A stretch of 64,000 bases of DNA from JAXMCI01 sp046349435. Lineage in GTDB: Bacteria; Pseudomonadota; Alphaproteobacteria; Dongiales; Dongiaceae. How positions within the stretch are numbered: position 1 is the stretch's first letter; every line of letters starts with the position of its first letter. Both the position numbers and the translations under genes were made by a program. The notes under the pieces were generated by a model. The model saw only the letters and a list, made by a program, of their open reading frames with translations, was not told the DNA's origin and did no database searches. The stretch covers positions 1 through 64,000 of the forward strand of contig JAXMCI010000026.1 in assembly GCA_046349435.1 (NCBI GenBank). The letters are read 5' to 3'. Of this stretch, positions 54,865 through 63,476 are shown piece by piece.

Positions 54865-55536
54865 ATGGCGCGGGGGAGCGACATCTCCGTGGTGATGATC
54901 ACCATGGACGAGGAGGGGGCAGTCGGCAAGGTGATCGGCGACATCCGGCAGGCGGTGCCCGAGGCCGAGATCGTGATCGTCGATTCCAGCCGCGATCGCA
55001 CCCCGGAGATCGCCGCCGGCCTGGGCGCCACCGTGATCCGGCAATTTCCGCCGCGCGGCTATGGCCGGGCGATGGATCTCGCGCTGCGCTCCTTCAGCCG
55101 GCCGGTGGCGGTTACCCTGGATTGTGACGACACCTATCCGGCGGACCGGGTGCACGCGCTCGCCCGGCTGGTGCTCGACCAGGGCTACGACCTGGTGGAC
55201 GGCTCCCGGCTCGGAACCCGGCCGGCCGCGATGCCGCTGCCGAACTATCTCGCCAATCGAGGGTTCGCGCTCCTCGCCTCGATCCTGTTCCTGCGCCGCG
55301 TGAGCGACCTCCATAGCGGGATGCGCGCCTACCGCAAGGGCCTGGTCGAGGAGCTGGGCTGCGATCCGTCGGGCGCGGCGCTTCCCGTCGAGCTGCTGCT
55401 GCGCGCGATCCGCAAGGGGTGCCGGGTCGCCACCGTGTTCATCGCCTATCGCGAGCGGATCGGCCGCAGCACGATGCGCCCGATCGAGAGCGCGCTATGG
55501 ACCATGCGGCGCATCTGGCGCGCACGGTTCGCCTGA
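54865..55536 (+). CDS. Family 2 glycosyltransferase (dolichyl-phosphate-mannose synthase-like)
   Basis: 223 residues. GT-A fold: SVVMITMDEEGAVGKVIGDI, VIVDSSRDRTPEIA (in place of the common DDGS motif), GYGRAMDLAL, and the metal-binding VTLDCDDTYPADRVHAL. It transfers a nucleotide-activated sugar to a lipid phosphate or glycan acceptor at the inner face of the membrane. A Ser-rich first strand and DDT motif place it in the DPM1/DPG-synthase-like branch. First gene of the heptose operon; ATG 54865 chosen at the start of similarity. Confidence 0.8.
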   Translation: MARGSDISVVMITMDEEGAVGKVIGDIRQAVPEAEIVIVDSSRDRTPEIAAGLGATVIRQFPPRGYGRAMDLALRSFSRPVAVTLDCDDTYPADRVHALARLVLDQGYDLVDGSRLGTRPAAMPLPNYLANRGFALLASILFLRRVSDLHSGMRAYRKGLVEELGCDPSGAALPVELLLRAIRKGCRVATVFIAYRERIGRSTMRPIESALWTMRRIWRARFA

Positions 55537-55554
55537 TCGGGGGAAGCTTCGGGC

Positions 55555-56535
55555 ATGATCATCACGCGTACCCCCTTCCGCGTCTCCATCGGCGGCGGCG
55601 GCACCGACCTGCCGTCCTTCTACGAGCGCCATGGCGGCTTCGTCATCTCGGCCGCCATCGACAAGCACGTCTATGTCAGCATCAACCGCGCCTTCTACCC
55701 GGGATACCTGTTGAAGTATTTCGAGATGGAGCGCGCGCCGACCGCCGCCGAGATCCGGCATCCCCTGATCCGCGAGGCGGTCGCCCTGCTGGAGCTGGAG
55801 CCGCCGGTCGAGATCGTCAGCATCGCCGACGTGCCCGGCGGTACCGGCCTGGGCTCGTCCGGCTCGTTCACCGTCGGGCTGCTGCACGCGATCGCGGCAT
55901 ACCAGCACCACCGTGTCGGCGCGGAGATCCTGGCGCGCCAGGCCGTGGAGATCGAGATGGTCCGCCTCGGCGACCCGGTGGGCAAGCAGGACCCCTATGT
56001 CGCCGCCTATGGCGGCATCATCTGCCAGGAATATCACCCCGGCGGCGACGTCACGATCACCCCGCTCGCCGTGTCGCAGGACACGATCGGCGACCTGCTC
56101 GACAACCTGCTCCTCTTCTTCACCGGCGGCAGCCGCCACGCCGTCGACCTGCTGCGCGACCAGAAGCGGCGCTCGCAGCAGGACGATGCGGCGATGCTCG
56201 CCAACCTCCAGTTCATCAAGTCGGTGGGATATGAGACGCGCGCCCGGCTCGAGGCCGGCGACACCGCCGGCTTCGCCCGGCTGATGCACGAGCACTGGCT
56301 CCGCAAGAAGGAGCGCTCGCCCGGGATCACCGATCCGCGCATCGACGCGCTCTACGAGCTGGCGCTGGCCAACGGCGCGCTCGGCGGCAAGCTGGTCGGT
56401 GCCGGCGGCGGCGGCTTCCTGATGTTCTATGCCACGGATGCCCGCCGGCTGCGCCGCGCCATGGCCGAGGCCGGCCTGGCCGAGATGCGCTTCGGCTTCG
56501 ACTTCGAAGGCTCCGTCGTGCTCTGCCGGAGCTGA
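55555..56535 (+). CDS. hddA: D-glycero-D-manno-heptose 7-phosphate kinase (GHMP kinase)
   Basis: 326 residues. TPFRVSIGGGGTDLPSFY start, the GHMP ATP-binding loop PGGTGLGSSGSFTVGLLHA (about 100-118), LGDPVGKQDPYVAAYGGI and the C-terminal GGKLVGAGGGGFLMFY are the HddA pattern. It phosphorylates D-glycero-D-manno-heptose 7-phosphate to the 1,7-bisphosphate. With the nucleotidyltransferase, phosphatase and SIS isomerase of this operon it forms the GDP-heptose (or similar NDP-heptose) pathway. Start ATG 55555, 18 bases after the glycosyltransferase stop. Confidence 0.85.
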   Translation: MIITRTPFRVSIGGGGTDLPSFYERHGGFVISAAIDKHVYVSINRAFYPGYLLKYFEMERAPTAAEIRHPLIREAVALLELEPPVEIVSIADVPGGTGLGSSGSFTVGLLHAIAAYQHHRVGAEILARQAVEIEMVRLGDPVGKQDPYVAAYGGIICQEYHPGGDVTITPLAVSQDTIGDLLDNLLLFFTGGSRHAVDLLRDQKRRSQQDDAAMLANLQFIKSVGYETRARLEAGDTAGFARLMHEHWLRKKERSPGITDPRIDALYELALANGALGGKLVGAGGGGFLMFYATDARRLRRAMAEAGLAEMRFGFDFEGSVVLCRS

Positions 56536-56536
56536 G

Positions 56537-57268
56537 ATGCAGTGCGTCATCCTGGCAGGCGGCCTGGGCACCCGGATGCTGCCCCTGACCCGGACGATGC
56601 CCAAGACCCTGATCCCGGTGCTCGGGCGGCCGTTCGCCGACTGGCAGCTCGCCTGGCTGGCGCGCCAGGGGGTGCGCCGGGTCGTCTACTGCCTGGGGTA
56701 CCTTGCCGATGCCGTGCGCGCCCATGTCGGCGACGGATCGGCCCGGGGGTTCGAGCGGGTGGACTATGTCGAGGACGGCGACCGCCCGCTGGGCACCGGC
56801 GGTGCGCTCCGGCAGGCGATGGATGCCGGTGCCCTGGAGGAGAGCTTCCTGGTGCTGTACGGGGATTCCTACCTGCCGGTCGAGGTCGCGCCGCTGTGGC
56901 GAGCGGCGGGGGAGGGGCAGCTGCCGACGATGGCGGTGCTGCGCAACGAAGGCTGCTGGGATGGCAGCAACGTGGTGCTCCGCGACGGTCGGGTCGTCCG
57001 CTACGAGAAGGGGCGCGCCGACGCGGCCGCGATCGGCATGAACCACATCGACTACGGCATCTCGGTGCTGCAGCGCCGGCTCGTTGCCGAGCGGCTTCCC
57101 CCGGCGACGCCGCAGGATCTCGGCCTCCTCTATTCGGCGCTCGCCGACGAGGGGCGCCTGCGCGGCTTCGAGGTCGACCGGCGCTTCTACGAGATCGGCT
57201 CGCCGGCCGGGCTGCGTGACCTCGAGGCGTTCCTGGGCGCCGGCGAACCCGCGGAGGGCGCCCCGTGA
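56537..57268 (+). CDS. hddC: Sugar nucleotidyltransferase (HddC-like)
   Basis: 243 residues. The signature CVILAGGLGTRMLPLTRTMPKTLIPVLGRPFADWQL is at the N-terminus and YGDSYLPVEV (metal Asp) in the middle, with IDYGISVLQRR and FYEIGSPAGLRDLEAFL. It joins heptose 1-phosphate to a nucleotide; HddC uses GTP, but I cannot exclude another base. It starts one base after the kinase stop. The GTGA overlap with the next gene suggests coupling. Confidence 0.8.
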   Translation: MQCVILAGGLGTRMLPLTRTMPKTLIPVLGRPFADWQLAWLARQGVRRVVYCLGYLADAVRAHVGDGSARGFERVDYVEDGDRPLGTGGALRQAMDAGALEESFLVLYGDSYLPVEVAPLWRAAGEGQLPTMAVLRNEGCWDGSNVVLRDGRVVRYEKGRADAAAIGMNHIDYGISVLQRRLVAERLPPATPQDLGLLYSALADEGRLRGFEVDRRFYEIGSPAGLRDLEAFLGAGEPAEGAP

Positions 57269-58542
57269 GCCTCGTCGGGGTGCTCGGCGGCGGGATCGCG
57301 GGGCTGGCCGTGGCGGGCCATGCCGCGGCGGACTGCGAGGTGCTGGAGGCCGACACGCTGGTCGGCGGTCACTGCCGCAGCCTGGTCACGGACGGCTACA
57401 CCTTCGACCTCGGCGGGCCCCACATCCTGTTCTCGCGCGACCAGCAGATCCTCGACACCCTGTTCGGGCTGCTCGGGGACAATCTCGGGCGCCGCCGCCG
57501 CGCCAACAAGATCTGGTTCCGCGACCGCTACGTGAAATATCCCTTCGAGAACGGGCTGGGAGACCTGCCGCCCGAGGATCGGTACGAGTGCCTGATCCAC
57601 TATCTGCGCAACGACCATCCGCCGCCGGCCAACTTCCGCGAGTGGATCCTGCACAATTTCGGCACCGGCATCGCCGAGCGGTACATGATTCCCTACAACG
57701 AGAAGATCTGGAAGGTGCCGGCCCAGGCGATGGCGACGGACTGGGTCGAAGGCCGTGTCCCGAAGCCCCCCCTCGAGGACGTCGTTCGCTCGGCGGTCGG
57801 GGTCGAGACGGAGGGCTATGTCCACCAGCTCACCTTCGGATATCCGCTCGCCGGCGGCATCGAGGCGCTGCCGGCCGCGCTGGCCATGCGCTGCCGGAGG
57901 ATCGTGACCGGGTTTTGCGTGCGCCGCGTGTGGCGCGAAGCCGATGGCTGGCACGTCGGGGACGGACGAACGACGCGTCGCTACGACCGGCTCGTCTCGA
58001 CCATCCCGGTGCAGGAGCTGATCGAGGCGCTGCCCGATGTGCCGGAGGAGATCCGCGCCCGGGCCGCGGCGCTTCGGTTCAACTCGCTGGTCACCGTGAT
58101 GCTGGGGCTGCCCTCGGCCGAGCCCCTGCCCTTCACCGCCGTCTACGTGCCCGATCCGGACATCATCTTTCACCGCCTTTCCTTCCCCCTGGCCTTCACG
58201 CCGAACGGTGCGCCGGCCGGCCACATGGCGGTGACGGCCGAGATCACCGCCAATCCGGGCCAGGGGGCCGACCGGCTGTCGGACGAGGCGGTGATCGAGC
58301 GCACCCTGGCCGGGCTCGCCGCCATGGGGATCGGCGGCGGTGCGGCGCCGACGTTCCGCGCCGTGCACCGCACCCGCTATGCCTATGTCGTGCGGACGGT
58401 CGGCCATGCCGAGCATCTTGCCGCCGTGCTCGCCTATGTCGCCGGGCTGGGGATCGTCAGCGTCGGGCGCAATGCCGAGTTCGAGTATATCAACATGGAC
58501 GAGGCTGTGCGTCGCGCCCTGGTCGTCGCCCGGGCCCTGTGA
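57265..58542 (+). CDS. FAD-dependent NAD(P)-binding oxidoreductase of polysaccharide clusters (amine-oxidase/UGM-like)
   Basis: 425 residues from a GTG in the GTGA overlap. LGGGIAGLAVAGHAA, VLEADTLVGGHCRSLVTDGYTFDLGGPHILFSRD (FAD-binding DUF-like region resembling UDP-galactopyranose mutase), NFGTGIAERYMIPYNEKIWKVPAQAM, FGYPLAGGIEALPAAL and the C-terminal GHAEHLAAVLAYVAGLGIVSVGRNAEFEYINMDEAVR. The family occurs widely in polysaccharide clusters; the reaction is not settled. Possible roles: ring contraction or oxidation of the heptose or its glycoside (inference). Confidence 0.75.
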   Translation: MSLVGVLGGGIAGLAVAGHAAADCEVLEADTLVGGHCRSLVTDGYTFDLGGPHILFSRDQQILDTLFGLLGDNLGRRRRANKIWFRDRYVKYPFENGLGDLPPEDRYECLIHYLRNDHPPPANFREWILHNFGTGIAERYMIPYNEKIWKVPAQAMATDWVEGRVPKPPLEDVVRSAVGVETEGYVHQLTFGYPLAGGIEALPAALAMRCRRIVTGFCVRRVWREADGWHVGDGRTTRRYDRLVSTIPVQELIEALPDVPEEIRARAAALRFNSLVTVMLGLPSAEPLPFTAVYVPDPDIIFHRLSFPLAFTPNGAPAGHMAVTAEITANPGQGADRLSDEAVIERTLAGLAAMGIGGGAAPTFRAVHRTRYAYVVRTVGHAEHLAAVLAYVAGLGIVSVGRNAEFEYINMDEAVRRALVVARAL

Positions 58543-59321
58543 GCCGGCCGATGTTCGACCTTTCCGCCGGCTACTACGCCTTCGACGACATCAATCACAC
58601 CGTCGTGGACATGGTGGGCCGCGAGCTGGCCCGCCTGCCCGGGCCGCCGCGCCTGCTGGATGTCGGCTGCGGTCGCGGCCAGCTCGGCGCCGCGCTGCGC
58701 GGGCTCGGCTGCCGGGTCGTCGGGATCGAGGCGAACCCGGAAGCCCTGGCGGCCGCCGCGCCGCGTCTCGACGAGGTGTTGGCGGCGGATCTCACCGACG
58801 GCGCCGCGATCGGATCGTCACTGGCCGGCCGCCGCTTCGACCTCGTGCTCTTCGCCGACGTGCTCGAGCATGTGGGCGATCCGCTCGCCGTTCTCCGCCT
58901 CTACACGGGCTATCTGGCGCCGGGCGGCCGGATCGTCGTGTCCCTTCCCAACATCGCCAGCTGGGATCGGCGCCTCGCTCTCCTCTGCGGCCGCTTCGAC
59001 TACGCCGACAGCGGCATCATGGACCGCACCCATCTCCGCTTCTTCACCTTCCGCACCGCCGAGCTCCTGGTCCGGGAGGCCGGGCTGACCCCCCTCGCCG
59101 TCGGGCATGCCGCCGGCATCGCCCGGCCGTTCTGGCCGCTGCTGCGCCGGCTCATGTTCCGCGGCGGGGGCGCGTCGGATCCCGGTGCCGTGCTGCGCTC
59201 GCCGGCCTACCGGCTCTACGAGCGCCGCCTGCTCCCTCTCGAGCAGGCGATTGCCGGCTTGCGTCGGCAGCTCCTCTCTTTTCGCATCGTCATCGTGGCA
59301 GCCGAGGCCGAACATGGCTAG
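58539..59321 (+). CDS. Class I SAM-dependent methyltransferase
   Basis: 260 residues from a GTG overlapping the previous stop (GTGA); an ATG at 58551 is a second option. SAM-binding motif I is LLDVGCGRGQLGAALRGLGCRVVGIEANPEAL, motif II FDLVLFADVLEHVGDPLAVL and GGRIVVSLPNIA. This is a typical sugar-O-methyl or capping methyltransferase of envelope clusters. The C-terminus overlaps the SIS gene by eight bases. Confidence 0.8.
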   Translation: MSRPMFDLSAGYYAFDDINHTVVDMVGRELARLPGPPRLLDVGCGRGQLGAALRGLGCRVVGIEANPEALAAAAPRLDEVLAADLTDGAAIGSSLAGRRFDLVLFADVLEHVGDPLAVLRLYTGYLAPGGRIVVSLPNIASWDRRLALLCGRFDYADSGIMDRTHLRFFTFRTAELLVREAGLTPLAVGHAAGIARPFWPLLRRLMFRGGGASDPGAVLRSPAYRLYERRLLPLEQAIAGLRRQLLSFRIVIVAAEAEHG

Positions 59322-59949
59322 GATGCGCCGCGACGTGGGGGGGGTCGTGCCCGGGTCGTTTTCCGCCCGCTTTCTCGATGAGACGGCCGCAATCGTCTCC
59401 CGGCTGGACGCTGGGGAGATCGAGCGCATGGTCGCGGGGCTCAGGGCCGTACGCGACGGCGGCGGGCGCCTGTTCGTCCTCGGGGTCGGCGGCTCGGCCG
59501 GGCATGCCAGCCATGCCGTCAACGATTTCCGCAAGCTCTGCGGCTTCGAGGCCTACGCGCCCACGGACAATGTCAGCGAGCTGACCGCCCGGATCAACGA
59601 CGAGGGCTGGGAGAGCTCGTTCGTCGGCTGGCTCAAGGTCTCGCGGCTGCGGGCCGGCGATGGCGTCCTGGTGTTTTCCGTGGGCGGTGGCGACCGTGCT
59701 CGCAACGTCTCGCCGAACCTGGTGACCGCGCTGGACCACGCCCGGGCCGTCTCGGCCCGGATCTTTGCCGTGGTCGGCCGTCCGGATGGGCATGCGGCGC
59801 GCGTGGCCGAGTCCTGCGTCGTCATCGCCGCGGGGAATCCCGAGCACGTCACGCCGCATGCCGAGGGCCTGACCGCGGTGGTCTGGCACCTGATGGTCAG
59901 CCACCCCGCCCTGAAGATCGCGCCCACCAGGTGGGAATCGCTGCGGTGA
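59314..59949 (+). CDS. SIS-domain sugar isomerase (phosphoheptose isomerase GmhA-like)
   Basis: 211 residues. The SIS fold motifs are VLGVGGSAGHASHAVNDFRKLCG (phosphate loop) and FSVGGGDRARNVSPNLVTAL. The C-terminal helix has AEGLTAVVWHLMVSHPALK, where GmhA has its metal His residues. GmhA turns sedoheptulose 7-phosphate into D-glycero-D-manno-heptose 7-phosphate. The fit to classical GmhA is loose, so a divergent member is likely; context with hddA and gmhB supports the function. It overlaps the next gene by GTGA. Confidence 0.7.
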   Translation: MARMRRDVGGVVPGSFSARFLDETAAIVSRLDAGEIERMVAGLRAVRDGGGRLFVLGVGGSAGHASHAVNDFRKLCGFEAYAPTDNVSELTARINDEGWESSFVGWLKVSRLRAGDGVLVFSVGGGDRARNVSPNLVTALDHARAVSARIFAVVGRPDGHAARVAESCVVIAAGNPEHVTPHAEGLTAVVWHLMVSHPALKIAPTRWESLR

Positions 59950-60917
59950 ACGGCGCGCGCACCCTGGTGGTGGGCGGGGCCGGGTTCATCGGCAGCCATG
60001 TGGTCGACCGGCTGCTCGCACTGCCGGAGACCGCGGGCGTCACCGTCTACGACAATTTCAGCTCGGGCCGCGACTGGCACCTGGAAGGGCACGCGGGCGA
60101 CCGCCGGCTCCTGGTCCACAGGGCCGAGGTGGGCGACCTCGAGCGGCTGGTCGCGGCCATGGCCGGCCACGCGGTCGTGGTTCATCTCGCCTCCAATCCG
60201 GACATCGCCCGTGCCGCCCGGGAGCCGGCGATCGACTTCGACCAGGGCACCGTGCTGACCCACCACGTCCTGGAGGCGATGCGGCGGACCGGCTGTGGCC
60301 GCATCCTCTACGCCTCCGGCAGCGGCATCTATGGCGACCTCGGAGACCGGGTGGTCGACGAGGACCAGGGGCCGCTGCGGCCCATCTCGACCTACGGCGC
60401 CAGCAAGCTCGCCGGCGAGGCGATGATCTGCTCCTACGCGCACATGTTCGGGATCGCCGGCCTCGCCTTTCGCTTCGGCAACGTCGTCGGCCCGCGGCAG
60501 ACGCACGGCGTCGGCTTCGACTTCATCCGGCGCCTGCGCCATGACCCGACGCGCCTTGCCATCCTGGGCGACGGCAGCCAGAGCAAGCCCTACGTCCACG
60601 TCGACGACGTCGTCGACGCCATGCTTCTGGCCGGGGGGCGGGGCGCGCCCGGCTTTCACGCCTACAATGTCGCGCCCGAGGATGCGGTCACGGTCCGGGA
60701 AATCGCCGACCTGGCGGTTGCCTGCCTCGGCCTGCCGGCCGACAGCGTTGCCTACGAGTTCGCCGGCGGCGACCGGGGTTGGAAGGGCGATGTGCCTGTG
60801 GTCCGGCTGGACACCCGCAGGATCCGCGCCCTCGGCTGGCGCTGCGGGGGCTCCGGCGACGCGATGATGCGCGCGCTCGCGGCACTCCGAGCCGAGGCCG
60901 AGGCCGGGCGGATCTGA
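59946..60917 (+). CDS. NAD-dependent epimerase/dehydratase (extended SDR)
   Basis: 323 residues from a GTG at 59946 (GTGA overlap with the isomerase stop). VVGGAGFIGSHVVDRLLAL cofactor loop, VYDNFSSGRDWHL, VHLASNPDIARAAREPAIDF, catalytic STYGASK (Tyr150, Lys154), RFGNVVGPRQTHGVGFDFI and QSKPYVHVDDVVDAML. It resembles UDP-glucose 4-epimerase-like and GDP-heptose-modifying enzymes. In context it may epimerise or dehydrate the NDP-heptose; inference only. Confidence 0.8.
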   Translation: MNGARTLVVGGAGFIGSHVVDRLLALPETAGVTVYDNFSSGRDWHLEGHAGDRRLLVHRAEVGDLERLVAAMAGHAVVVHLASNPDIARAAREPAIDFDQGTVLTHHVLEAMRRTGCGRILYASGSGIYGDLGDRVVDEDQGPLRPISTYGASKLAGEAMICSYAHMFGIAGLAFRFGNVVGPRQTHGVGFDFIRRLRHDPTRLAILGDGSQSKPYVHVDDVVDAMLLAGGRGAPGFHAYNVAPEDAVTVREIADLAVACLGLPADSVAYEFAGGDRGWKGDVPVVRLDTRRIRALGWRCGGSGDAMMRALAALRAEAEAGRI

Positions 60918-60924
60918 GCCCGGG

Positions 60925-61443
60925 ATGCGCGCCGTGTTCCTCGATCGCGACGGGGTCCTCAACGAGCCGGTCGTGCGCCATGGCCGCCCCTATCCGCCGC
61001 AGTCCACGGCGGAGCTGGTCGTCGCCCGGGACGTGCCCGCGGCCTGTGCCCGGCTGAAGCGGGCCGGCTTTCTTCTGATCTGCGTGACCAACCAGCCCGA
61101 CATCGCCCGCGGGCGGACGACGCCTGAGGCCGTGGCCTCGATCAATGCCGCCCTCGCCGCCCGCCTGCCGATCGACGAGTTCCGGGTCTGCCCGCACGAC
61201 GATCCCGACGGCTGCGATTGCCGCAAGCCGCGGCCCGGACTGCTCCTTGCCGCCGCCCTGCAGCATCGGATCGAGCTCTCCGCCAGCATCATGGTCGGCG
61301 ACCGCTGGCGGGACATCGCCGCCGGACGCGCTGCCGGCTGCCGCACCGTCCTCATCGACCGCAACTACGCCGAGCGGCGCCCGGATGCCCCGGATTTCGT
61401 CTGCTCCACCCTGGAGGAGGCTTCGGCATGGATCGCGGGTTAG
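60925..61443 (+). CDS. gmhB: D,D-heptose 1,7-bisphosphate phosphatase (GmhB, HAD family)
   Basis: 172 residues. The HAD nucleophile motif FLDRDGVLNE, CVTNQPDIARG, the Zn-binding Cys motif CPHDDPDGCDCRKPRPG, and GDRWRDIAAGRAAGCRTVLID follow GmhB. It removes the 7-phosphate from D-glycero-D-manno-heptose 1,7-bisphosphate between the HddA and HddC steps. 7 bases follow the epimerase stop; the transaldolase starts 37 bases later. Confidence 0.85.
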   Translation: MRAVFLDRDGVLNEPVVRHGRPYPPQSTAELVVARDVPAACARLKRAGFLLICVTNQPDIARGRTTPEAVASINAALAARLPIDEFRVCPHDDPDGCDCRKPRPGLLLAAALQHRIELSASIMVGDRWRDIAAGRAAGCRTVLIDRNYAERRPDAPDFVCSTLEEASAWIAG

Positions 61444-61480
61444 GCCCGGCCGGAGAGCCGCCGCGGCGAAGGGAGGGGCA

Positions 61481-62218
61481 GTGGCCGTCAGCGAACGCAT
61501 AAAGCTCTTTGCCGACGGGGCGGACCTGCCGGGCATCGCCCGGCTTGCGGCGGACCCCGCCATTCGCGGCTTCACAACCAATCCGACGCTGATGCGAGCG
61601 GCGGGCGTTCTCGACTACGCCGCCTTCGCCGACGCGGCGGCGGCGGCGGTCGCGCCCCGTCCCATCTCGCTCGAGGTCTTCGCCGACGATTTCGACGAGA
61701 TGCACGCGCAGGCGCGGCTGCTCGCCGCCTTCGGCGCCAACGTCTACGTCAAGATCCCGGTCACGGATACCCGGGGCCGGAGCACGGTGCCGCTGATCAA
61801 GGCCCTCGTCGCCGAGGGCGTCCGGCTCAACGTCACCGCGCTGCTGACGCTGGCGCAGGTGACTGCCGTCCGCGACGCCCTGAGCGGGACCCCGGGCTCG
61901 TTCGTGTCCGTCTTCGCCGGCCGCATCGCCGACACCGGCCGCGACCCCCTGCCCCTGATGCGTGCCGCCCTGGAGGCGATCAGGCCCGATCCCGCGATCG
62001 AGCTGATCTGGGCGAGCTCGCGAGAGGTCTACAACATCTACCAGGCGGCGGAGATCGGCTGCCACATCATCACCGTGACGGCCGACCTCCTCCGGAAGCT
62101 GGCCCTCGAGGGAAAGGATCTCTCGGACCTGTCGCTGGATACGGTCCGCATGTTTCGATCGGATGCCGTTGCGGCAGGCTATCGACTGCACACGAAATCA
62201 TCCGACGCCGATGAGTAG
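61481..62218 (+). CDS. Transaldolase (small type, TalC/MipB family) in the heptose operon
   Basis: 245 residues from a GTG with a strong gggagggg site. IKLFADGADLPGIARLAADPAIRGFTTNPTLM, ISLEVFADDF, the Schiff-base Lys91 in NVYVKIPVTDTRG, NVTALLTLAQV, and IELIWASSREVYNIYQAAEIGCHIITVTADLLRKL are all family features. Transaldolase links fructose 6-phosphate and erythrose 4-phosphate to sedoheptulose 7-phosphate and glyceraldehyde 3-phosphate. In this operon it would supply sedoheptulose 7-phosphate, the GmhA substrate. It overlaps the GT87-like gene by eight bases. Confidence 0.85.
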   Translation: MAVSERIKLFADGADLPGIARLAADPAIRGFTTNPTLMRAAGVLDYAAFADAAAAAVAPRPISLEVFADDFDEMHAQARLLAAFGANVYVKIPVTDTRGRSTVPLIKALVAEGVRLNVTALLTLAQVTAVRDALSGTPGSFVSVFAGRIADTGRDPLPLMRAALEAIRPDPAIELIWASSREVYNIYQAAEIGCHIITVTADLLRKLALEGKDLSDLSLDTVRMFRSDAVAAGYRLHTKSSDADE

Positions 62219-63476
62219 GCTCATCGCCGAGCCATTGCGGCTGCTGCGCAAGTGGGTCGATCAGCCTCCGGCGCGGGCGATTCTCGCCTTCCTGATCATC
62301 CAGCAATGCGGCATCAACCTGTTCTCGCTCTATTCGCATCAGACCATCTACTATGTGAATCGCCTGCCCTATCCGGGCTACGATTTCATGGATTTCTACA
62401 ACGCCGCGCGCGACCATATGGAGGGGCTCGACGCGTATTTGCGATTGAATTTCAACAAGCCGCCGCTGGTTATCTTCTTGTTTACGCCATTGGCATATCT
62501 TGACAAGATTACAGCCCTTCATGCTTACTTCGTGATCAATTGCCTGCTGATCGCCTGTGCGCTATTTGTTGCCTTGCGTGCAACGCAGATGCGCTACGGG
62601 GCGGCTCTGTTTGCGATCGCCGCGCTCTACTATCCGGTCCACTTCCAGGTCGAAAGAGGCAATCTCGAGAGCATCATCATGGTGTGCCTCGCGGTGCTCG
62701 TCTTTCGTTCCAGCCGGGCGCTCGAGGCCGGCCTGGCTCTCGGCATCGCGATCGTCATCAAGCTCTACCCTGCGGCGCTGCTGGCTCCGATGTTCCTGCT
62801 CCGCCTCTATCGTCAGTCCATCGTCGCGCTGCTCGTTGCGATCGCCACGGTGCTGGCGCTCTACCCGCTCTGGCGGAGTGCGATTTCCGGCATAGCGGCA
62901 CGACCCGTGGACTTCATTCTCTTTGAGAACACCAGCATCTTCGCACCCTTCTCCCAACTCGGCGCCCTGGCCGACCAGGCGCTGTCGAGCGATGCCGCCG
63001 GCGGAAGACCGGTCCATGCGCTTTTCAGCATCGTCGGCTTCGTCTTCGGGGCGATCCTCTGCCTGTTGCTCCTGATCCTGCTGGTCGTGCCGGATCTTCG
63101 CCGGTTCCGCGCCGGTTCCGCGGCAGGCCCGGTCTGCGGCAGCGTCGCAGTGGAGCTTGGCCTCTACATCCCCGTTCTCCTCGCCGTGCCCCTTGTCGTG
63201 ATCAGCTATGCCCAGATTAACCTGCTTCTTCTGATTCCCCTGGCGCAGCTGCTGAACACCCGCCTCAATCCTGGATTCCTCACGCGGCTGCTGTTCCAGG
63301 CGGGCATGGTCGGCACCTCGGTCCAGTGGCTGACCTGGTGGAAGCTCTGGGGCCTTCACTGGCCGATGGCCATGCCCGGGTGCGGACTTGCTCTGCTGAT
63401 GCTCTGGGCGGTTCGCATGAAGTGGGCCTTGGCCCGAGGCCCGGTGAACGGCGATCGGGGGGGGCCTGCAGCATGA
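62211..63476 (+). CDS. GT87 family (DUF2029) membrane glycosyltransferase
   Basis: 421 residues with about ten helices. DUF2029 features: PGYDFMDFYNAARDHMEGLDAYLR (acidic loop), PPLVIFLFTPLAYLDKITA, FQVERGNLESIIMVCLAVLVF (the EGN motif) and IVIKLYPAALLAPMFLL. It uses polyprenyl-phosphate-linked sugars on the periplasmic side. Its central part (about 62330-62600) has noticeably lower GC and less biased codons than the window. ATG 62211 chosen; an upstream in-frame ATG at 62163 is within the transaldolase. ATGA overlap with the lipoprotein gene. Confidence 0.8.
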   Translation: MSRLIAEPLRLLRKWVDQPPARAILAFLIIQQCGINLFSLYSHQTIYYVNRLPYPGYDFMDFYNAARDHMEGLDAYLRLNFNKPPLVIFLFTPLAYLDKITALHAYFVINCLLIACALFVALRATQMRYGAALFAIAALYYPVHFQVERGNLESIIMVCLAVLVFRSSRALEAGLALGIAIVIKLYPAALLAPMFLLRLYRQSIVALLVAIATVLALYPLWRSAISGIAARPVDFILFENTSIFAPFSQLGALADQALSSDAAGGRPVHALFSIVGFVFGAILCLLLLILLVVPDLRRFRAGSAAGPVCGSVAVELGLYIPVLLAVPLVVISYAQINLLLLIPLAQLLNTRLNPGFLTRLLFQAGMVGTSVQWLTWWKLWGLHWPMAMPGCGLALLMLWAVRMKWALARGPVNGDRGGPAA

